Positions 1 through 11,039 of a DNA stretch of 64,000 nt are shown here, piece after piece (the first letter of the stretch is position 1; each line of letters starts with the position of its first letter). The translations under genes and the position numbers were made by a program. The notes beneath the pieces were generated by a model. It saw nothing but the letters and a program-made list of their open reading frames with translations, had not been told where the DNA came from and did not search any database. This stretch comes from Silene latifolia. Its lineage: Eukaryota > Streptophyta > Magnoliopsida > Caryophyllales > Caryophyllaceae. Location of the stretch: the NCBI RefSeq assembly GCF_048544455.1, contig NC_133538.1, forward strand, positions 44,407,969-44,471,968, read 5' to 3'.

Positions 1-359
1 GAATCAATCGAATCGAATCCGAATCGAATGGAGCCGAGTGAAATAACGAATCGAATCGAATGGAGTCGAGCTGAATCGAACTAACTAAGTTATTAAAATT
101 TGAATTGAACTGAAATAATATTAATATTAATATTAATACTAAATATAATAAATAATAATAATTATTATTATTATAATTATAATTATAATTATTATAATTA
201 TTATTATTAGAAGAAGAAGAGGAAGAAGAAGAACATTAATAATAATAATAATAATAGTATTAATTATATTAATATGAATATTATTGATTTTAATAACCAT
301 AATATTCATAATAATAACAATAATGAGGATGATTAATTAATAATAAATTAATGATGACG

Positions 360-430
<71 letters not shown>

Positions 431-690
431 ATAATAATAAATAATAATAATAAAATAATATTAATAATAATATTAATATAATATTAATAAAAACTATTAA
501 GTTTAAGATTCGCAAAATTGAAATTGGCTGAATTTAGTGGAGCTGAACTGAAGTGAGCTGAAAATTGAAATGAATCGAATGGAGTGAAATTGAGCCGGAT
601 CAATCAATAAGAATAAATTGAATCAATCGAATCGAATCGAAATTTGAATCGAATCAATAGAGCTTTGAAATTTGAATCAAGTGAAAGTGA
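1..690. repeat. AT-rich simple-sequence block: GAATCGAAT-type repeats and (AAT)n
   Basis: Imperfect direct repeats built on GAATCGAAT/TGGAGTCGA occupy roughly 1-100 and 530-690. They flank a long AT-only stretch in which AAT/ATT triplets dominate, with a near-pure (AAT)n run at about 358-420. No coding signal is visible. The similar arms on both sides could be the ends of a non-autonomous element that gained a microsatellite core, but I cannot define ends or a target duplication. Confidence 0.7.
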
Positions 691-1063
691 AAATAAGCCG
701 AAAAAATGCGCAAGACATGATATTTTATCTTAAAGAAGTTTAATATTAGGAATTTTATCGGTATTAAGTATACCAGAAAAGAAAAAGAATTCGCATTGGT
801 CAATAGTTGACGATAGTTTAATCCAACTTGACGCCTTCTTATTGAAAATAGTTCATTGCCAATTGATACATGTTTATTCACGGATCTTTCTCTTACAACC
901 GTTTTAAAAATTCTCTTTTTCTTTTTCTAATTATTCAAACGTGATATAATGATTATGCAACATCACTCTAAAAGAACACAGTCATACGGAGGAAATTTCC
1001 TTCGAAAATATTTAAATGAAATATATAATACTCCGTACCTATTTACAACAGTCTTATAGTTGT
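691..1063. other. Intergenic or Helitron interior, nothing recognised
   Basis: AT-rich sequence without a convincing ORF. If the Helitron 3' end at 1064-1092 is real, this stretch is probably part of that element's body. I could not identify its TC-starting 5' end. Confidence 0.4.
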
Positions 1064-1092
1064 CCCGTGCATTGCACGGGATTTAGAACTAG
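1064..1092 (+). mobile_element. Helitron 3' terminus (hairpin plus CTAG)
   Basis: CCCGTGC-ATT-GCACGGG forms a 7-bp stem with a 3-nt loop (1064-1080). After 8 nt comes CTAG (1089-1092), and then a T. A GC-rich hairpin shortly before CTRR, with insertion at A|T, is the known 3'-end signature of plant Helitrons. No helicase/Rep ORF lies upstream, so this is probably a non-autonomous copy or a fragment. The 5' end was not found. Confidence 0.6.
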
Positions 1093-1157
1093 TTATAAAG
1101 ATTAAAATACAAGGAAGACACAAGTTAATACCATATTAATTGTATCAATAATGTCTC

Positions 1158-1560
1158 CACTACGCCAAATAATAGGATCAACAACGGTTAGATACGGTAA
1201 TATACCGTTGTAATACAAAACACGGAACCGTTATTACATCGACCATTGTTATTATGTTACCACGGTTGTTTAAAAGCGGAACCGTTATAAACTGTAAATA
1301 ACGGGTTTAAATAACCGTAATACAATATTAAGAACGGTTCAAAAATCGTTGTCAATAATATTGAAACCGTGTTAGTATTAGTTGGAATGCTCTATGGAAA
1401 CCTTTGACAACGGTTTTACTGAAATAAAACCATTGTAAAATATTAAATATGACAACAGTTTATGCTTATTAAACCGTTTTAAATGTAATGAATTTGACAA
1501 CGGTTTTATTTCGTTATATTATATTTTTGGCCGTAGCATTATGGATGAATATATCAACGG
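1158..1560. repeat. CACTA terminus with subterminal ACAACGGTT/AACCGTTGT repeats
   Basis: Starting at CACTACGCC (1158), the motif ACAACGGTT and its complement, in exact and near-exact form, recur more than ten times up to about 1560. Dense short subterminal repeats in both orientations are where CACTA transposases (TnpA-like) bind, so this is the expected cis-acting end. The 3-bp target duplication cannot be tested because the other end is missing. Confidence 0.7.
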
Positions 1561-1886
1561 GTTTCTATGTAAATGCGACCGTTATCAATATATTTATTGA
1601 CCACAGTTTTATTTTTAACCGTAATCGAATTTATAAATATTTTTTTTAAAATAATTGTTTTAGTAGGTTCCAGCAGCTGCTGAAATGCTAATTTTTGCAG
1701 TAGCAGGTTCCGCTGAAATGCTATTGCAAAATAGCATTTCAGCAGCTGCGCATTGCAAAAATTCAATCTCACATCATCAGAATATTACACAGATTGATCT
1801 ATTCAACAAAGCATCAAAATATTATAAACAGGGTGACCAAAACTAAATACACATGGCTTTATATACACACATACATAATGAGCTGA
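1561..1886. other. CACTA 3' untranslated region, no gene
   Basis: AT-rich sequence between the subterminal repeats and the stop codon of the Ulp1 gene. It contains an imperfect inverted duplication around 1665-1755 (AGCAGCTGCTGAAATGCTA and relatives). No coding evidence. Confidence 0.5.
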
Positions 1887-2850
1887 CTATTGACACTCCG
1901 GTAATGAAAGAAAATAAGTGGCCCAGTTATTTCTCATGTCGGCGATATCTTCCTTCGAATAGGTTGGGTCTTCGTTGTTGATTGAAAGTGGAACTACAAA
2001 TCAAAATATACTTAATCAAAATAGATAGAATAAGTGGAATATTACACAGAATTAAACCAAAGTTACGTTTGAAATAGTTATTAAAACACACTAACCGATG
2101 ACTCTATTGATATATTTTCGGGTGATAATCTCACACATGGACCGACAACAGTAAAAGGCGCATTGTTTGTCGTCTGGTTGTAGAGGAGACTATTATATAA
2201 ATCACACACGAAAAAGATAAATTAGATCAACCTCTCACATAAACATAAATTACATGATAGGAGTAATTATTAAGAATACACTTACTTTTATCGGGATAAA
2301 AGTTGGACTTAATGCTCCAATTGCTCGAAACACACTAATTCATAAATATATACATGAAAATATAATTAGCATTTGGCTCAGTAATATTGATGGGACACTA
2401 AAAGGAGCCTAGTATTCAAAGGTCATACAATAACAAATGACATTATAATGTAAGGTTGTAAATTTACTCAATTATCATCTTTATAAATTTCTCAGAGGGA
2501 CTATGTCCGCAAGAATCAATTCAGTACACTATGCTTTTTCTCACATTAATTGCCGCTAGCAGCCAATGCTTGCTATGAAATATTGAAAATTGAACTGTTA
2601 GTTCATATACATGCATGTAAGTGTGTTAATAAATGAATAGAATCGTGATTCATTATAATAGTACTGTACATAGCGATTCTCATTGTATGGGGCAAGCCAT
2701 AGGCTTTTGGGCATCGTTAACCGTTGAGCAATTTAATCGATGTGATTTTCGTATGTATCTCCATGCACCTTTAGAGAGAACACATCAGGACTCAAGAATC
2801 TGTAATCATGAGAAACGTATTTCCCCTCAGCGATGTGTTTAAACAGGTAC
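1887..2850 (-). pseudogene. Ulp1-type cysteine protease domain of the CACTA gene
   Basis: Three exons give the C48 (Ulp1/SUMO-protease-like) part. About 2620-2850 reads YVSHDYRFLSPDVF and LAPYNE, the region leading to the catalytic His. The HW pair normally found there reads RY here, so the site may be lost. Exon 2096-2189 reads DDKQCAFYCCRSMCEIITRK, which matches the Q-x-C active-site strand with the catalytic Cys. Exon 1887-1993 reads YSKEDIADMRNNWATYF, the usual C-terminal helix of the CACTA Ulp1 domain, and then a stop. The protease is presumed to act in transposon biology rather than on host SUMO, but its role is unknown. Confidence 0.65.
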
Positions 2851-2950
2851 CTATTACGTCAAGTGGAACGAAGAATGTTATTTTCATTGAGGAATTAAAT
2901 AAACATCACTATTCGTAAAACCAAATGACAAGTTTTATTAATGAACTTAC

Positions 2951-3846
2951 TTCATCCAAATTAAAATGTGTATAACATCTAACTCGTCAAGTTCGAGAAA
3001 CTGAAACAGTGATTCCCCATCCAATACAGTAAATGTACCTTCATCCACAATAGCCTTTCGATCTCAATAATGAGTACATCCCCGATAGCTGCCCGCCTTT
3101 CAACCAGCTGGTGCAAAGCTCTCAGCGGAGGATTATTCAATTTTTGCTTCTATTCATCGCTCTGATATTTAGGTATGTAATAGGAGCAGGCTCGGGTGCA
3201 GCATAATTAGATGGCTTATAATATAAGTCGTCTGCTTTAAGTTCGGTCTACAATTTAGGAAAAAAAAACATATATATACATTACACGATACCTCATATAT
3301 AATTTAAATAACAAATAAATAAAAATAAAAAACTCACAATCTATTTTTCAAATTATTACTACCTCTTGAATTTTGGGTGGAGAGGCAGTCGAATCAGTGA
3401 CTTTGGGTGTTGACGTAGTAGTCCTAAGTTTAGCCATAATGGCTTCGTGTAACTCCTGCAAATGTAAAAATTAAAATACTTACTATATGTTAGATAAGGT
3501 TACGCTAATAAATTTAAAGGCGTACATTCTATAAAATGTGTTAGTTTTAGCATAACTATCCCGGAGATGTCAACATTAATGAATGCTTCAGGCCATTGCA
3601 CAAAAGAACCATGACATCTTGCAAACACCAATCAGTAAGTGGTACTCTTAGAGTACCATACTCCTCCAGATATAAGTGGGTCACTTCCACTTTCCTAAAA
3701 TTCCGACGTAGGGGCATGCCATGAACCTTTAGTTCTTGAATCTGGTCGTAATAGAACGCGGCTCCCCTAGCAAAAGCAATTTTGCAAGTTGGTACTTTAC
3801 GGGCACGGTAGTAAATAACACAAGGCTTCTTGCAAACGCCCTTCAC
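2951..3846 (-). pseudogene. DUF8039-like region and pre-protease region of the CACTA gene
   Basis: 3556-3846 reads VCKKPCVIYYRARKVPTCKI then KVHGMPLRRNFRKVEVTHLY, matching the CACTA-associated C.LA....HG.PL.....V.V pattern. 3359-3457 is a Ser/Thr/Pro-rich linker (LHEAIMAKLRTTTSTPKV). 2951-3165 reads LRALHQLVERRAAIGDVLII and, after a one-base frame change, DGESLFQFLELDELDVIHIL, ending at a GTAAGT donor. The same arrangement precedes Ulp1 domains in many plant CACTA proteins. I recognise it by motif spacing only. Confidence 0.55.
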
Positions 3847-3947
3847 ATTTTTAATTAATTAGTATATATACATCCAGTACTTTAATTAATAAATTTAATT
3901 AATTAGTATATATACAACAATTATAAACTAGTTAGTAGCTAATACCT

Positions 3948-4375
3948 CGTCAAAAGCCGGATTTGTCTTTTTTGGAGATGAGAATAACGTGTCATCATCA
4001 ACTAACTCCACCTCCTTTCTCACGGCCTTCATGGCTTCCTCTTCAACTTCCCGATCTTGATCCTATGACATGTCTTCAGCTCCCACCTCATTCTCCTTTG
4101 CCATGTCATCCTCCTTTGTCTTGTTCTCCTCGGCTTCCTTATGTACATTAATACTTGTTTACATATAACACGCACTGATTTTCCGAATCATCTAACACAT
4201 TATACAGAAGACATGTATATTATTATCTCATCCTCAGTTCGCATGCCCGCTTTTTCCTCCTCCTCCCCTGCTTCCTTTATGACTTGCCAAATAATAACCA
4301 ACTCTTCTTCAAATGACTTATCCTCTGTTTCCACCATTCTCAGTATCAACCTGACCATTGTTTGTAGCTGTGTAG
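3948..4375 (-). pseudogene. Acidic linker exon(s) of the CACTA gene
   Basis: Minus-strand reading gives two segments rich in Glu and Asp: EEELVIIWQVIKEAGEEEEK around 4220-4375, and KEAEENKTKEDDMAKENEVG to EVELVDDDTLFSSPKK at about 3948-4135. A low-complexity acidic hinge between the Transposase_24-like region and DUF8039 is normal for this gene type. One in-frame stop interrupts the second segment. The exon limits are approximate. Confidence 0.45.
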
Positions 4376-4559
4376 TAGAAATGAATATGATTAACGTAAG
4401 TAGTATAATTTCAGCATATATATTTATAAATTATGTTGAATAAAATACAGTATTTTTTTTTTGGGGAAATGTAAGTGTTATATTATAAGCCCAACCAAAC
4501 AATTTGTCACTAGAGATATGCATCCCTAGTCTGTTACATACTTTGTTCTAGCCGAGTTA

Positions 4560-7500
4560 CCTAGGCATGAACCCTCCAATCCCTATGCTCTAGTCTACGA
4601 CTCTTCAACTGCATACTAAAAGACCCCTTCACCTGCTTTATAATAACAGCAGGGAGAGGTAACACATATTCAATTCGACATCTATTTCTAGCAAACCAGA
4701 TTCCATACATAAGACTTGGTATACCTACTCGCTAACACTGCTTCATGAATAAGGATCTGCACTGTATTCTATCCACCACTTTGAATAACTCCCGATCGGG
4801 AATGAAGCGGTCAAGCCATGCTACCGGAAGTCGCTTGCATTTCGACTATAAGGGCAAATGAAAAACAAATGATCAATGGACTCCTCTCGCATTACCACAC
4901 AAGAAACAACGGTTGGCTGTATGATCCGCATCCTGAAGAGCCTATCTTGGGTGAGTAATCTATTCTGGAGCAATCACCACACATGAAAAGAATGTTTTGG
5001 AAGCAACATTCTATTCTGAATCCATGGAAACCAGGGAACATCATCTACCTCATCAGCCAACCAGGAGTATCCCATCTGAGTAGAGTAGTCCTGATCAAGA
5101 TCTCTCCAAGTAGCATCAAAGAGTAGAGGTTTAAGTCTATTCTTGACCTGACAAATACGCTTCCAGGCCCAATCGAATGAGCTAGAAGGCTCATAATCCT
5201 TTCAGATTCTGTCCTTGATATAAATGGCATGCACCCACCTAACCCATAAATGGTCGACCTTCTTTTCCACCCACCAAACATACTTAGAAATAAGAGCTAG
5301 GTTCCAGTGTGTGCAAATTTTTGAAGCCAAGACCCCTTTCCTTCCTCGGGTTGACAGATTTGTTTCCAAGACACCAGGTTAGGTCTCTCACAGCTATCAT
5401 TCCCATACCACAAGAACGCTCTGCAAATTGATTCAATTTTCTTCATCACAGTCTGTGGAATAATGAACACCGTTGCCCAATAGCTATGTAAAGTACTGAG
5501 AACTGAAGAGATAAGGACTACTCTCCCAGCATAGGAGAGTTTCCTAGCCCCTAATCTTTGTATCCTCTCCGTTACCCTATCCACTGACAATCGGTCCAAA
5601 ACTCCCAACCTCTTATGCATAATTTTTACCCCCAAATATTTAAAAGGAATGGCAGCCTTTCTCATACCTGAAGCATTCTCAATAGCCTGCACCACACTAT
5701 CAGTAACCCCATTGCAATAAAAATTGGACTTATCCTTATTCATTTGAAGACCAGAGGCAAGAGAAAAGGTGCTAAAGGCTCTAAGCATTAATGTAACAGA
5801 CTCCAGGTTCCCCCTGCTAAACATTAGCAGGTCATCATGAAAGCACAAATGGTTCATGCTAAGTCTAGCACACAAAGGATGAAATTTGAAGCTATGACAT
5901 TTAGGAATGGCTCCAAGCAACCTACTCAAATACTCCAAGCAAATCGTAAAAATCAAGGGGGATAATGGGTCCCCTTGCCTTAATCCTCTTTTGCCCTTGA
6001 AAAACCCAAATACTTCACCATTCAGGGACAGAGAATAGGAGGGAGAGGACACACACACTGCATAAGAAGCTTAATGGTAATGTCAGGGAACTTAAGATAC
6101 CTTAACATTTCATTCAAATAACTCCATTCAATGGAGTCATACGCTTTTTGGAGATCAATCTTCATCATGAGCCTAGGAGAACATTTCTTCCTTTTGTACA
6201 GCTTAATGAGGTCTTGGCAAATTAAAATATTACCCACTAGGCCTCTGCCAGCAATAAATGCACTCTGAGAAGGGTGGATAATATCAGGGAGAATGCTACT
6301 AAGTCCGGAACACACTACTTTAGCCATACATTTATAAACCGTGTTGCGAGGACAATTGGCCCGAATCGCGTGACAAGATGATCGGCACATCCACTTTGGG
6401 TAACAGAGTAAGGATAGTATTGTTGGCTTCCTTCAAAATATTTCCGGTACTTATCATATTCCTTACAACAAAGACATATATCCTTGCCTACTATAGCCCA
6501 TGAGTCTTTAAAAATTGACTACTATAGCCATCGCCCCTGGAGCTTTAGTGCCAGGTATTGAGAACATGGCCTGCTTGATCTCATCATCCGTGACAACTTG
6601 AGTGAGTAAATTCGGTGCTCGGCATCAGCAATTACCAGATTGTACAATCCCCTTATGCACAGGATACACCCCTTTGGATGAGCCCAATAGACCACAATAA
6701 TACTCCTCAAATGCATTCTTAATTTCATTAGGTTTAGAGCATAAAACTCCATCCTTATCTTTAATTTGATACACTCGATTATGTGCCCTCCTTCTTTTAA
6801 TACTTGCATGAAAAAATGAGGTATTATCATCACCATTTTTTGCCCAATCCTCTTTAGCTTTCGAGCCGGAAAGAATCCTAGCTTTCTTTAATTGTATAAG
6901 TTCCTGGGCACATTCCTTCTCAAAGATTGCGAAGTCGATTCAAAGGATTGCTCATCACCTGTTCTTGGAAGTACTTAAGAGACAGTTCAGGAACATGGGT
7001 TAGGTTCTCAATATCACTGAACTGTTCCCTATCCAGCTCTTTCAACTTCTGCTTTAGTCCTTTCAATTTCTTAACAATCCTAAACATTGGGGTACCCTGA
7101 ACCTCAACATGCCACCCAGATTGGACCACAATAAGGTAGTTAGGAGCAAGGGACCACATGTTGTAATACTTGAATGAAGGTTTTTTCCTCACATAAGTAT
7201 CAGCCATGCTGATGATACACGGGCAATGGTCAAACAGACCTTCAGGAAGAAAATGAGCAACTGACTCAGGAAAGGAGATGAGCCAATCATCATTCACTAT
7301 AACCCTGTCTAGCCTGCTGTACACCCTTGTAGCCGCCTCATGTTTATTGTTCCATGTGTAATAAGACCCTTTCATTTTAAGTTCAAACAAATTACAGTCA
7401 GACATCATATTCCTCATAGGAGCCATCTCAGCCCAAGTAACCTCAGTCCCTCCAATTCTCTCATCCACAGCCACAATATTGTTAAAGTCCCCACAAACTG

Positions 7501-7898
7501 CCCAAGAGCCATCACATTGCAGAGCATAACTCCTGAGTTTCTCCCAGAGACTTTCCCTCTCCTGCAACTTATTGAAGCCATAGACCATAGTGACCCAGAA
7601 ATACACCTTCTTCATTTTATCAAAAATCCTAGAGTGTATGCACTGAGCAGTAATGTCCAGCACATCCACCTGATAAAGCTTAGGATCCCACAACAACCAT
7701 ACTCTTCCTCCCTGGTGAAGACTGTTGTTTCCAGTCACAACACAAATTGTTCCTAACTTGCGTCCACTTACTCCCCTTTATTTTAGTTTCCAAAATACCA
7801 AATAACCCTACATTATTTTGATGGATGAACCACTTTATTGCCTGCTGTTTATTTAAGTTATTCATTCCACGTAGATTCCAAAACCCCAAACTACCCAT
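4560..7898 (-). pseudogene. LINE ORF2: AP endonuclease, reverse transcriptase, zf-RVT
   Basis: Begins MGSLGFWNLRGMNNLNKQQA at 7898. The exonuclease/endonuclease/phosphatase fold is recognisable through 6920 (CGDFNNIVAVDERIGG, YSRLDRVIVNDDW, FDHCPCI). The RT follows: DLQKAYDSIEWSYL, GLRQGDPLSPLIFTICLEYL and SFKYHPLCARLSMNHLC. The catalytic box reads FHDDLLMF where the family has FADD, so the Ala is replaced. The C-terminal zf-RVT finger (CFLCG...) is near 4900. There is no RNase H domain after it. Several frame changes split the ORF. Confidence 0.8.
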
Positions 7899-9156
7899 TC
7901 TCAGAGTTTTTGGTTAGGAACCCCAATTTCTTCTTACTCTCAGCTCTTGCCTTATGCATAGAAAGATTTAAGGCATCCATGAAGGTGATACCTCGTGGAG
8001 TTAACAGTCTAGGCTCCCCAGTATCATGTCTTAGCAATCTGGTAATGAACCTCCTAGGCAGAGACTCCTCATTCAGCACCTTGCCCTGGCCAACTTCAGG
8101 AGTAATCACAGGTGCAATGGGCTCCACAACAGAGTGACCATGGACGTTTCAGAGTCCTAGGCTTGCGGCAAAGAGTCTAGCAGTGGGTGTTTGAGGTTTC
8201 TGCGCCAGTTGGACATCAGCTACAGGTTTTGGCCTCCATACCTTCCGCACTTTCATAACCTCCCTCCTGCATTGATCAGCAACATGCTCAATTCCTTTGC
8301 ATTTGGTACATGAAAGGGGTAACCAATCATATACCACTTTAATCTTCTGGGTTTTCCCCATCTCATCCTCAAAAGTTAGTTCAGTTGGGAATTACTATCC
8401 TATTTTCACCTCCACCAAAAGCCTAGCATACCCAAGGAATGCTCGGTTAGCAGTAGCCTCATCGCAACGCAGAAACTTCCCAACTAAGCCACTAATATTA
8501 GTTAAACAGCCTGAACCCCAAAACTTAATATCAAGTCCATATAATTTCATCCAAATTGGAATCAATTGGACATCATGTTTGATCAATTCAACATCAGGAG
8601 TCCACTCCTTGACAATCACCGTTTCTTATCAAACATAAGGTGCCCATTCCTAACAACTTCCATCCTTTTGTCTTTTGATTTAAAACGAACCAAAAAATAC
8701 CATTCGGAAGGAAAGAAATACGATCAACCCCATAAGACCGCCAAACCCTCTTAACAAAACCTCGTAATTACACTACTCGGAGGTTTCGCACCCGGATATA
8801 ACAGAAAAAAAATGAGATGACCGGTAGTTAATCTCACCGCGACATCTTCAAAGGATAACTTGAGACGCGTAGGTACCTTGCCGCCGCTAACATTCTCGCA
8901 TAACCTCCTCATCCTCATGTTCGTCCTCCACGATCACATCCAGTTCCTCCGTAGTTAGAGGAGAGAACGTTTGATTACGATTCGGGACCATCGATTGTCT
9001 TTTAGTTTTACTAGTACTAGCGGAATTGAAATCAACATGTTTTTTGGATTTTGATTTTGATGAAACTAACGGTGTAATCGAGTGAATAATAGGTTATTTT
9101 GATTTAGAGATGTTAATCGAAGTATTAGATTTATTAGGGTTCTTAATCCCAGCCAT
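7891..9156 (-). pseudogene. LINE ORF1 (DUF4283 plus zinc knuckle), decayed
   Basis: Starts MAGIKNPNKSNTSINISKSK at 9156. A DUF4283-like stretch occupies 8395-8619 (MIVKEWTPDVELIKHDVQLI, LYGLDIKFWGSGCLTNISG). The zinc knuckle CTKCKGIEHVADQC is at about 8270-8312. ORF1 proteins of plant L1s bind the LINE RNA and act as nucleic-acid chaperones. The reading frame is interrupted several times, including an early stop soon after the start. It lies just upstream of ORF2 on the same strand, the normal bicistronic L1 order. Confidence 0.7.
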
Positions 9157-9279
9157 TGCTTGTAATTAATCCCCTTTTTGTTAATTATTGAGGTTTTCCT
9201 CTCTCTAGAATCTCTCTCATCTTACTTACTTTTCAACAATTAATAAAAAAAAAATACTTAGATGCTCACCACTCACTGT

Positions 9280-9660
9280 CCTTCGAGTAGTTTTCTCAAA
9301 ATACTTAGTGATACCAACATGCGTTGATACCCCTCTCACACGACCTAGATGTTCTGCTTTGCCGATTGCCCTAGCAAGAATGTCATCACGTCTTTGAGGC
9401 TTCCATTTTCCTTCCCTACTTCTTTCTCACAGATCCTCTACATACACAAAAAACCATTATGCCACTAAAGTTTATTTAAACTCACAATTATATAACCGAC
9501 CACCAGTGGTAGGAGTGACATATTTATTCTAACTTACAATTTTCTCTTTGATGGTTTTATCATATGGAGATTCTAACTGTCCATTCTTAGGAGTGTGACC
9601 GGTCACCCAAGCGTCGTGACGATTGACAGTTCCAAGCTTTGGCTTCTATTCATTCATCAC
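9280..9660 (-). pseudogene. Transposase_24-like core exons of the CACTA gene
   Basis: Exon 9541-9660 reads WVTGHTPKNGQLESPYDKTI. Exon 9280-9436 reads GKWKPQRRDDILARAIGKAE then HLGRVRGVSTHVGITKYFEK and ends at a GTGAGT donor. The GR-VRGVG-x-GF/V-x-x-YF signature is diagnostic for the plant En/Spm-associated Transposase_24 family (Pfam PF03004). These two exons are open apart from a stop near the first exon's 5' edge. They are separated from the N-terminal exons by about 12 kb of inserted DNA. Confidence 0.75.
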
Positions 9661-9693
9661 ATTGGTATCCTCTCAAAATATGTATGATTATTA

Positions 9694-9696
<3 letters not shown>

Positions 9697-9755
<59 letters not shown>
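9697..9755. repeat. (TA)n microsatellite, left border of TA-bounded element 1
   Basis: About 29 uninterrupted AT dinucleotides inside the CACTA intron. Two more long (TA)n tracts (14981-15028 and 21781-21852) delimit the inserted elements. The likely history is insertion into one pre-existing microsatellite, or elements that carry or target TA repeats. Confidence 0.95.
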
Positions 9756-9761
<6 letters not shown>

Positions 9762-10703
9762 GGATCTCGTGCGAACTAATTTACGGTACGAACTGTACGA
9801 ACTCAATCCGAACCCTTAGATCAAACAAATCAGTGGCTCTAAGCCACAAATCACTCCTTATCACTTTCTTCAACTCATACGTACATTCACCTTCCCAATT
9901 CCCACTATCCATCCATCTCCCCCAACCAGCATCTTCTGCCGTCGGCTACCTTTACGCAGCTCCGACGCCGTTCACCAAGATGCAGCTCCGTCAGTAGCCA
10001 TCCGACTCGCCTTACTTTTCCTCTACCCACTCATGTTAATTACTTCCTCTTCGTGAATCAATCGACAACAACGTTCCATCCACCTCTTCTCTTCTCCGGC
10101 GACTTATTCCGGCCACAAACCTCGTCATCATCCGCTTTCTCATTATTCAGGTCAACTAAAAACCACCCTATTAGATTCGAAATCCTCTAAAAAATTCACT
10201 AATGCGATTAATTTTCTGAAATTCATCTTCGTTTTCGTAGATCTATGGTTTGAATCGCTTAGTTTTTGAAGAAAACGAGATTTAAAATGAGATTTATGGT
10301 GGTTGTGCAGGCGCTTGACTGAGCCATGGTGCCTTGGTGGTCTGATTTGATGTTTGCCGGAGTTTTGGGTTGTGGTGGAGATAGAACAACATTGGAGCTG
10401 GTATGTGTGGCGCTAGTGTGCTGCGTTGCCGGAAATTTGTGTATATGAGTAGTTGGTGCGACGATGAGGAGACGGTGGATTCGTGGTGGTCTAAGTCAGT
10501 GGTGGTGGTTTTGGCAGCGGTGGGGGCAACATTATTTAGGGTTAGGGGTGGATACACAAATAATGACCCTAGATACACTTCATTAATATACTAGATACAT
10601 GTGTATCCGGTAGTGATACCATGTGTTTTTAGTTTCCTGTAGTATTTTGTATGTTCAACTGTTCTGTATAGAAAACATAATTCTTGTCTTCCACACATGA
10701 CAG

Positions 10704-11039
10704 GTGCTAGCTGATTTCCCCGCTTCCCTGAGACTTGACATGATGCAGTTCTTAGTTAGAAATAGCAGCTCAGCCTCCATGGTTAGTTTCACTTTATTTC
10801 AGGTATACACATGAGCGATCAACTCTACATTTCACTTTACTGGTTTGAATTTTGTGCAGATGGCAATACTTCTAGATTTTGTCAGAGAAAACCTTCGAAA
10901 CGACGATCTTAAACTGAAAGAAGCAAAAATCTGCACTACTAACTCCTTTTGGAATGCTGCCATACTTGATTTGGTGGAGTTCATTTTGAGACCGCCCTAG
11001 GGAGGACCGCCTTCCCTCCCTGACCAAACTGATGCGGTA
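10704..11039 (+). pseudogene. Captured gene fragment, ALF4-like (aberrant lateral root formation 4), two exons
   Basis: Exon 10704-10781 follows a CAG acceptor and reads VLADFPASLRLDMMQFLVRN, ending at a GTTAG donor. Exon 10860-11039 follows TTTTGTGCAG and reads MAILLDFVRENLRNDDLKLK, then FWNAAILDLVEFILRPP and GGPPSLPDQTDAV. The FW..AVLELVE.VLRPP.GGPPSLP block is what I recall from plant ALF4 proteins, which regulate cullin-RING ligases in lateral root formation; I could not verify this by search. One in-frame TAG replaces the Lys expected in PPKGG. Intron retention means genomic capture, not retroposition. The rest of the gene is absent, so it is non-functional. Confidence 0.55.

Larger units (their letters stand above)
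4451..9250 (-). mobile_element. L1-type LINE, minus strand, nearly full length, no RNase H
   Basis: A poly(A) tail (seen as T-run 4452-4462) marks the 3' end. ORF1 begins at 9156, and ORF2 with endonuclease, reverse transcriptase and zf-RVT fills 7898 to about 4560. The possible target duplication AAAATAC.. occurs at 4442-4452 and 9251-9260. It sits in a CACTA intron: CACTA exons end at 9280 on one side and resume at 4375 on the other. Many frame breaks show it is dead. The family is the same broad L1 lineage as the LINEs at 22724-35958 and 58073-58687. Confidence 0.85.

Noticed and set aside
1887-2850. Host SUMO protease gene
   Set aside because: The Ulp1 domain is the C-terminus of a gene with Transposase_24-like and DUF8039-like parts inside a CACTA element.
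9623-9997. Open frame across the (TA)n tract
   Set aside because: TA repeats read as Tyr-Ile have no stops; the frame joins a CACTA exon shadow to a transposon end.
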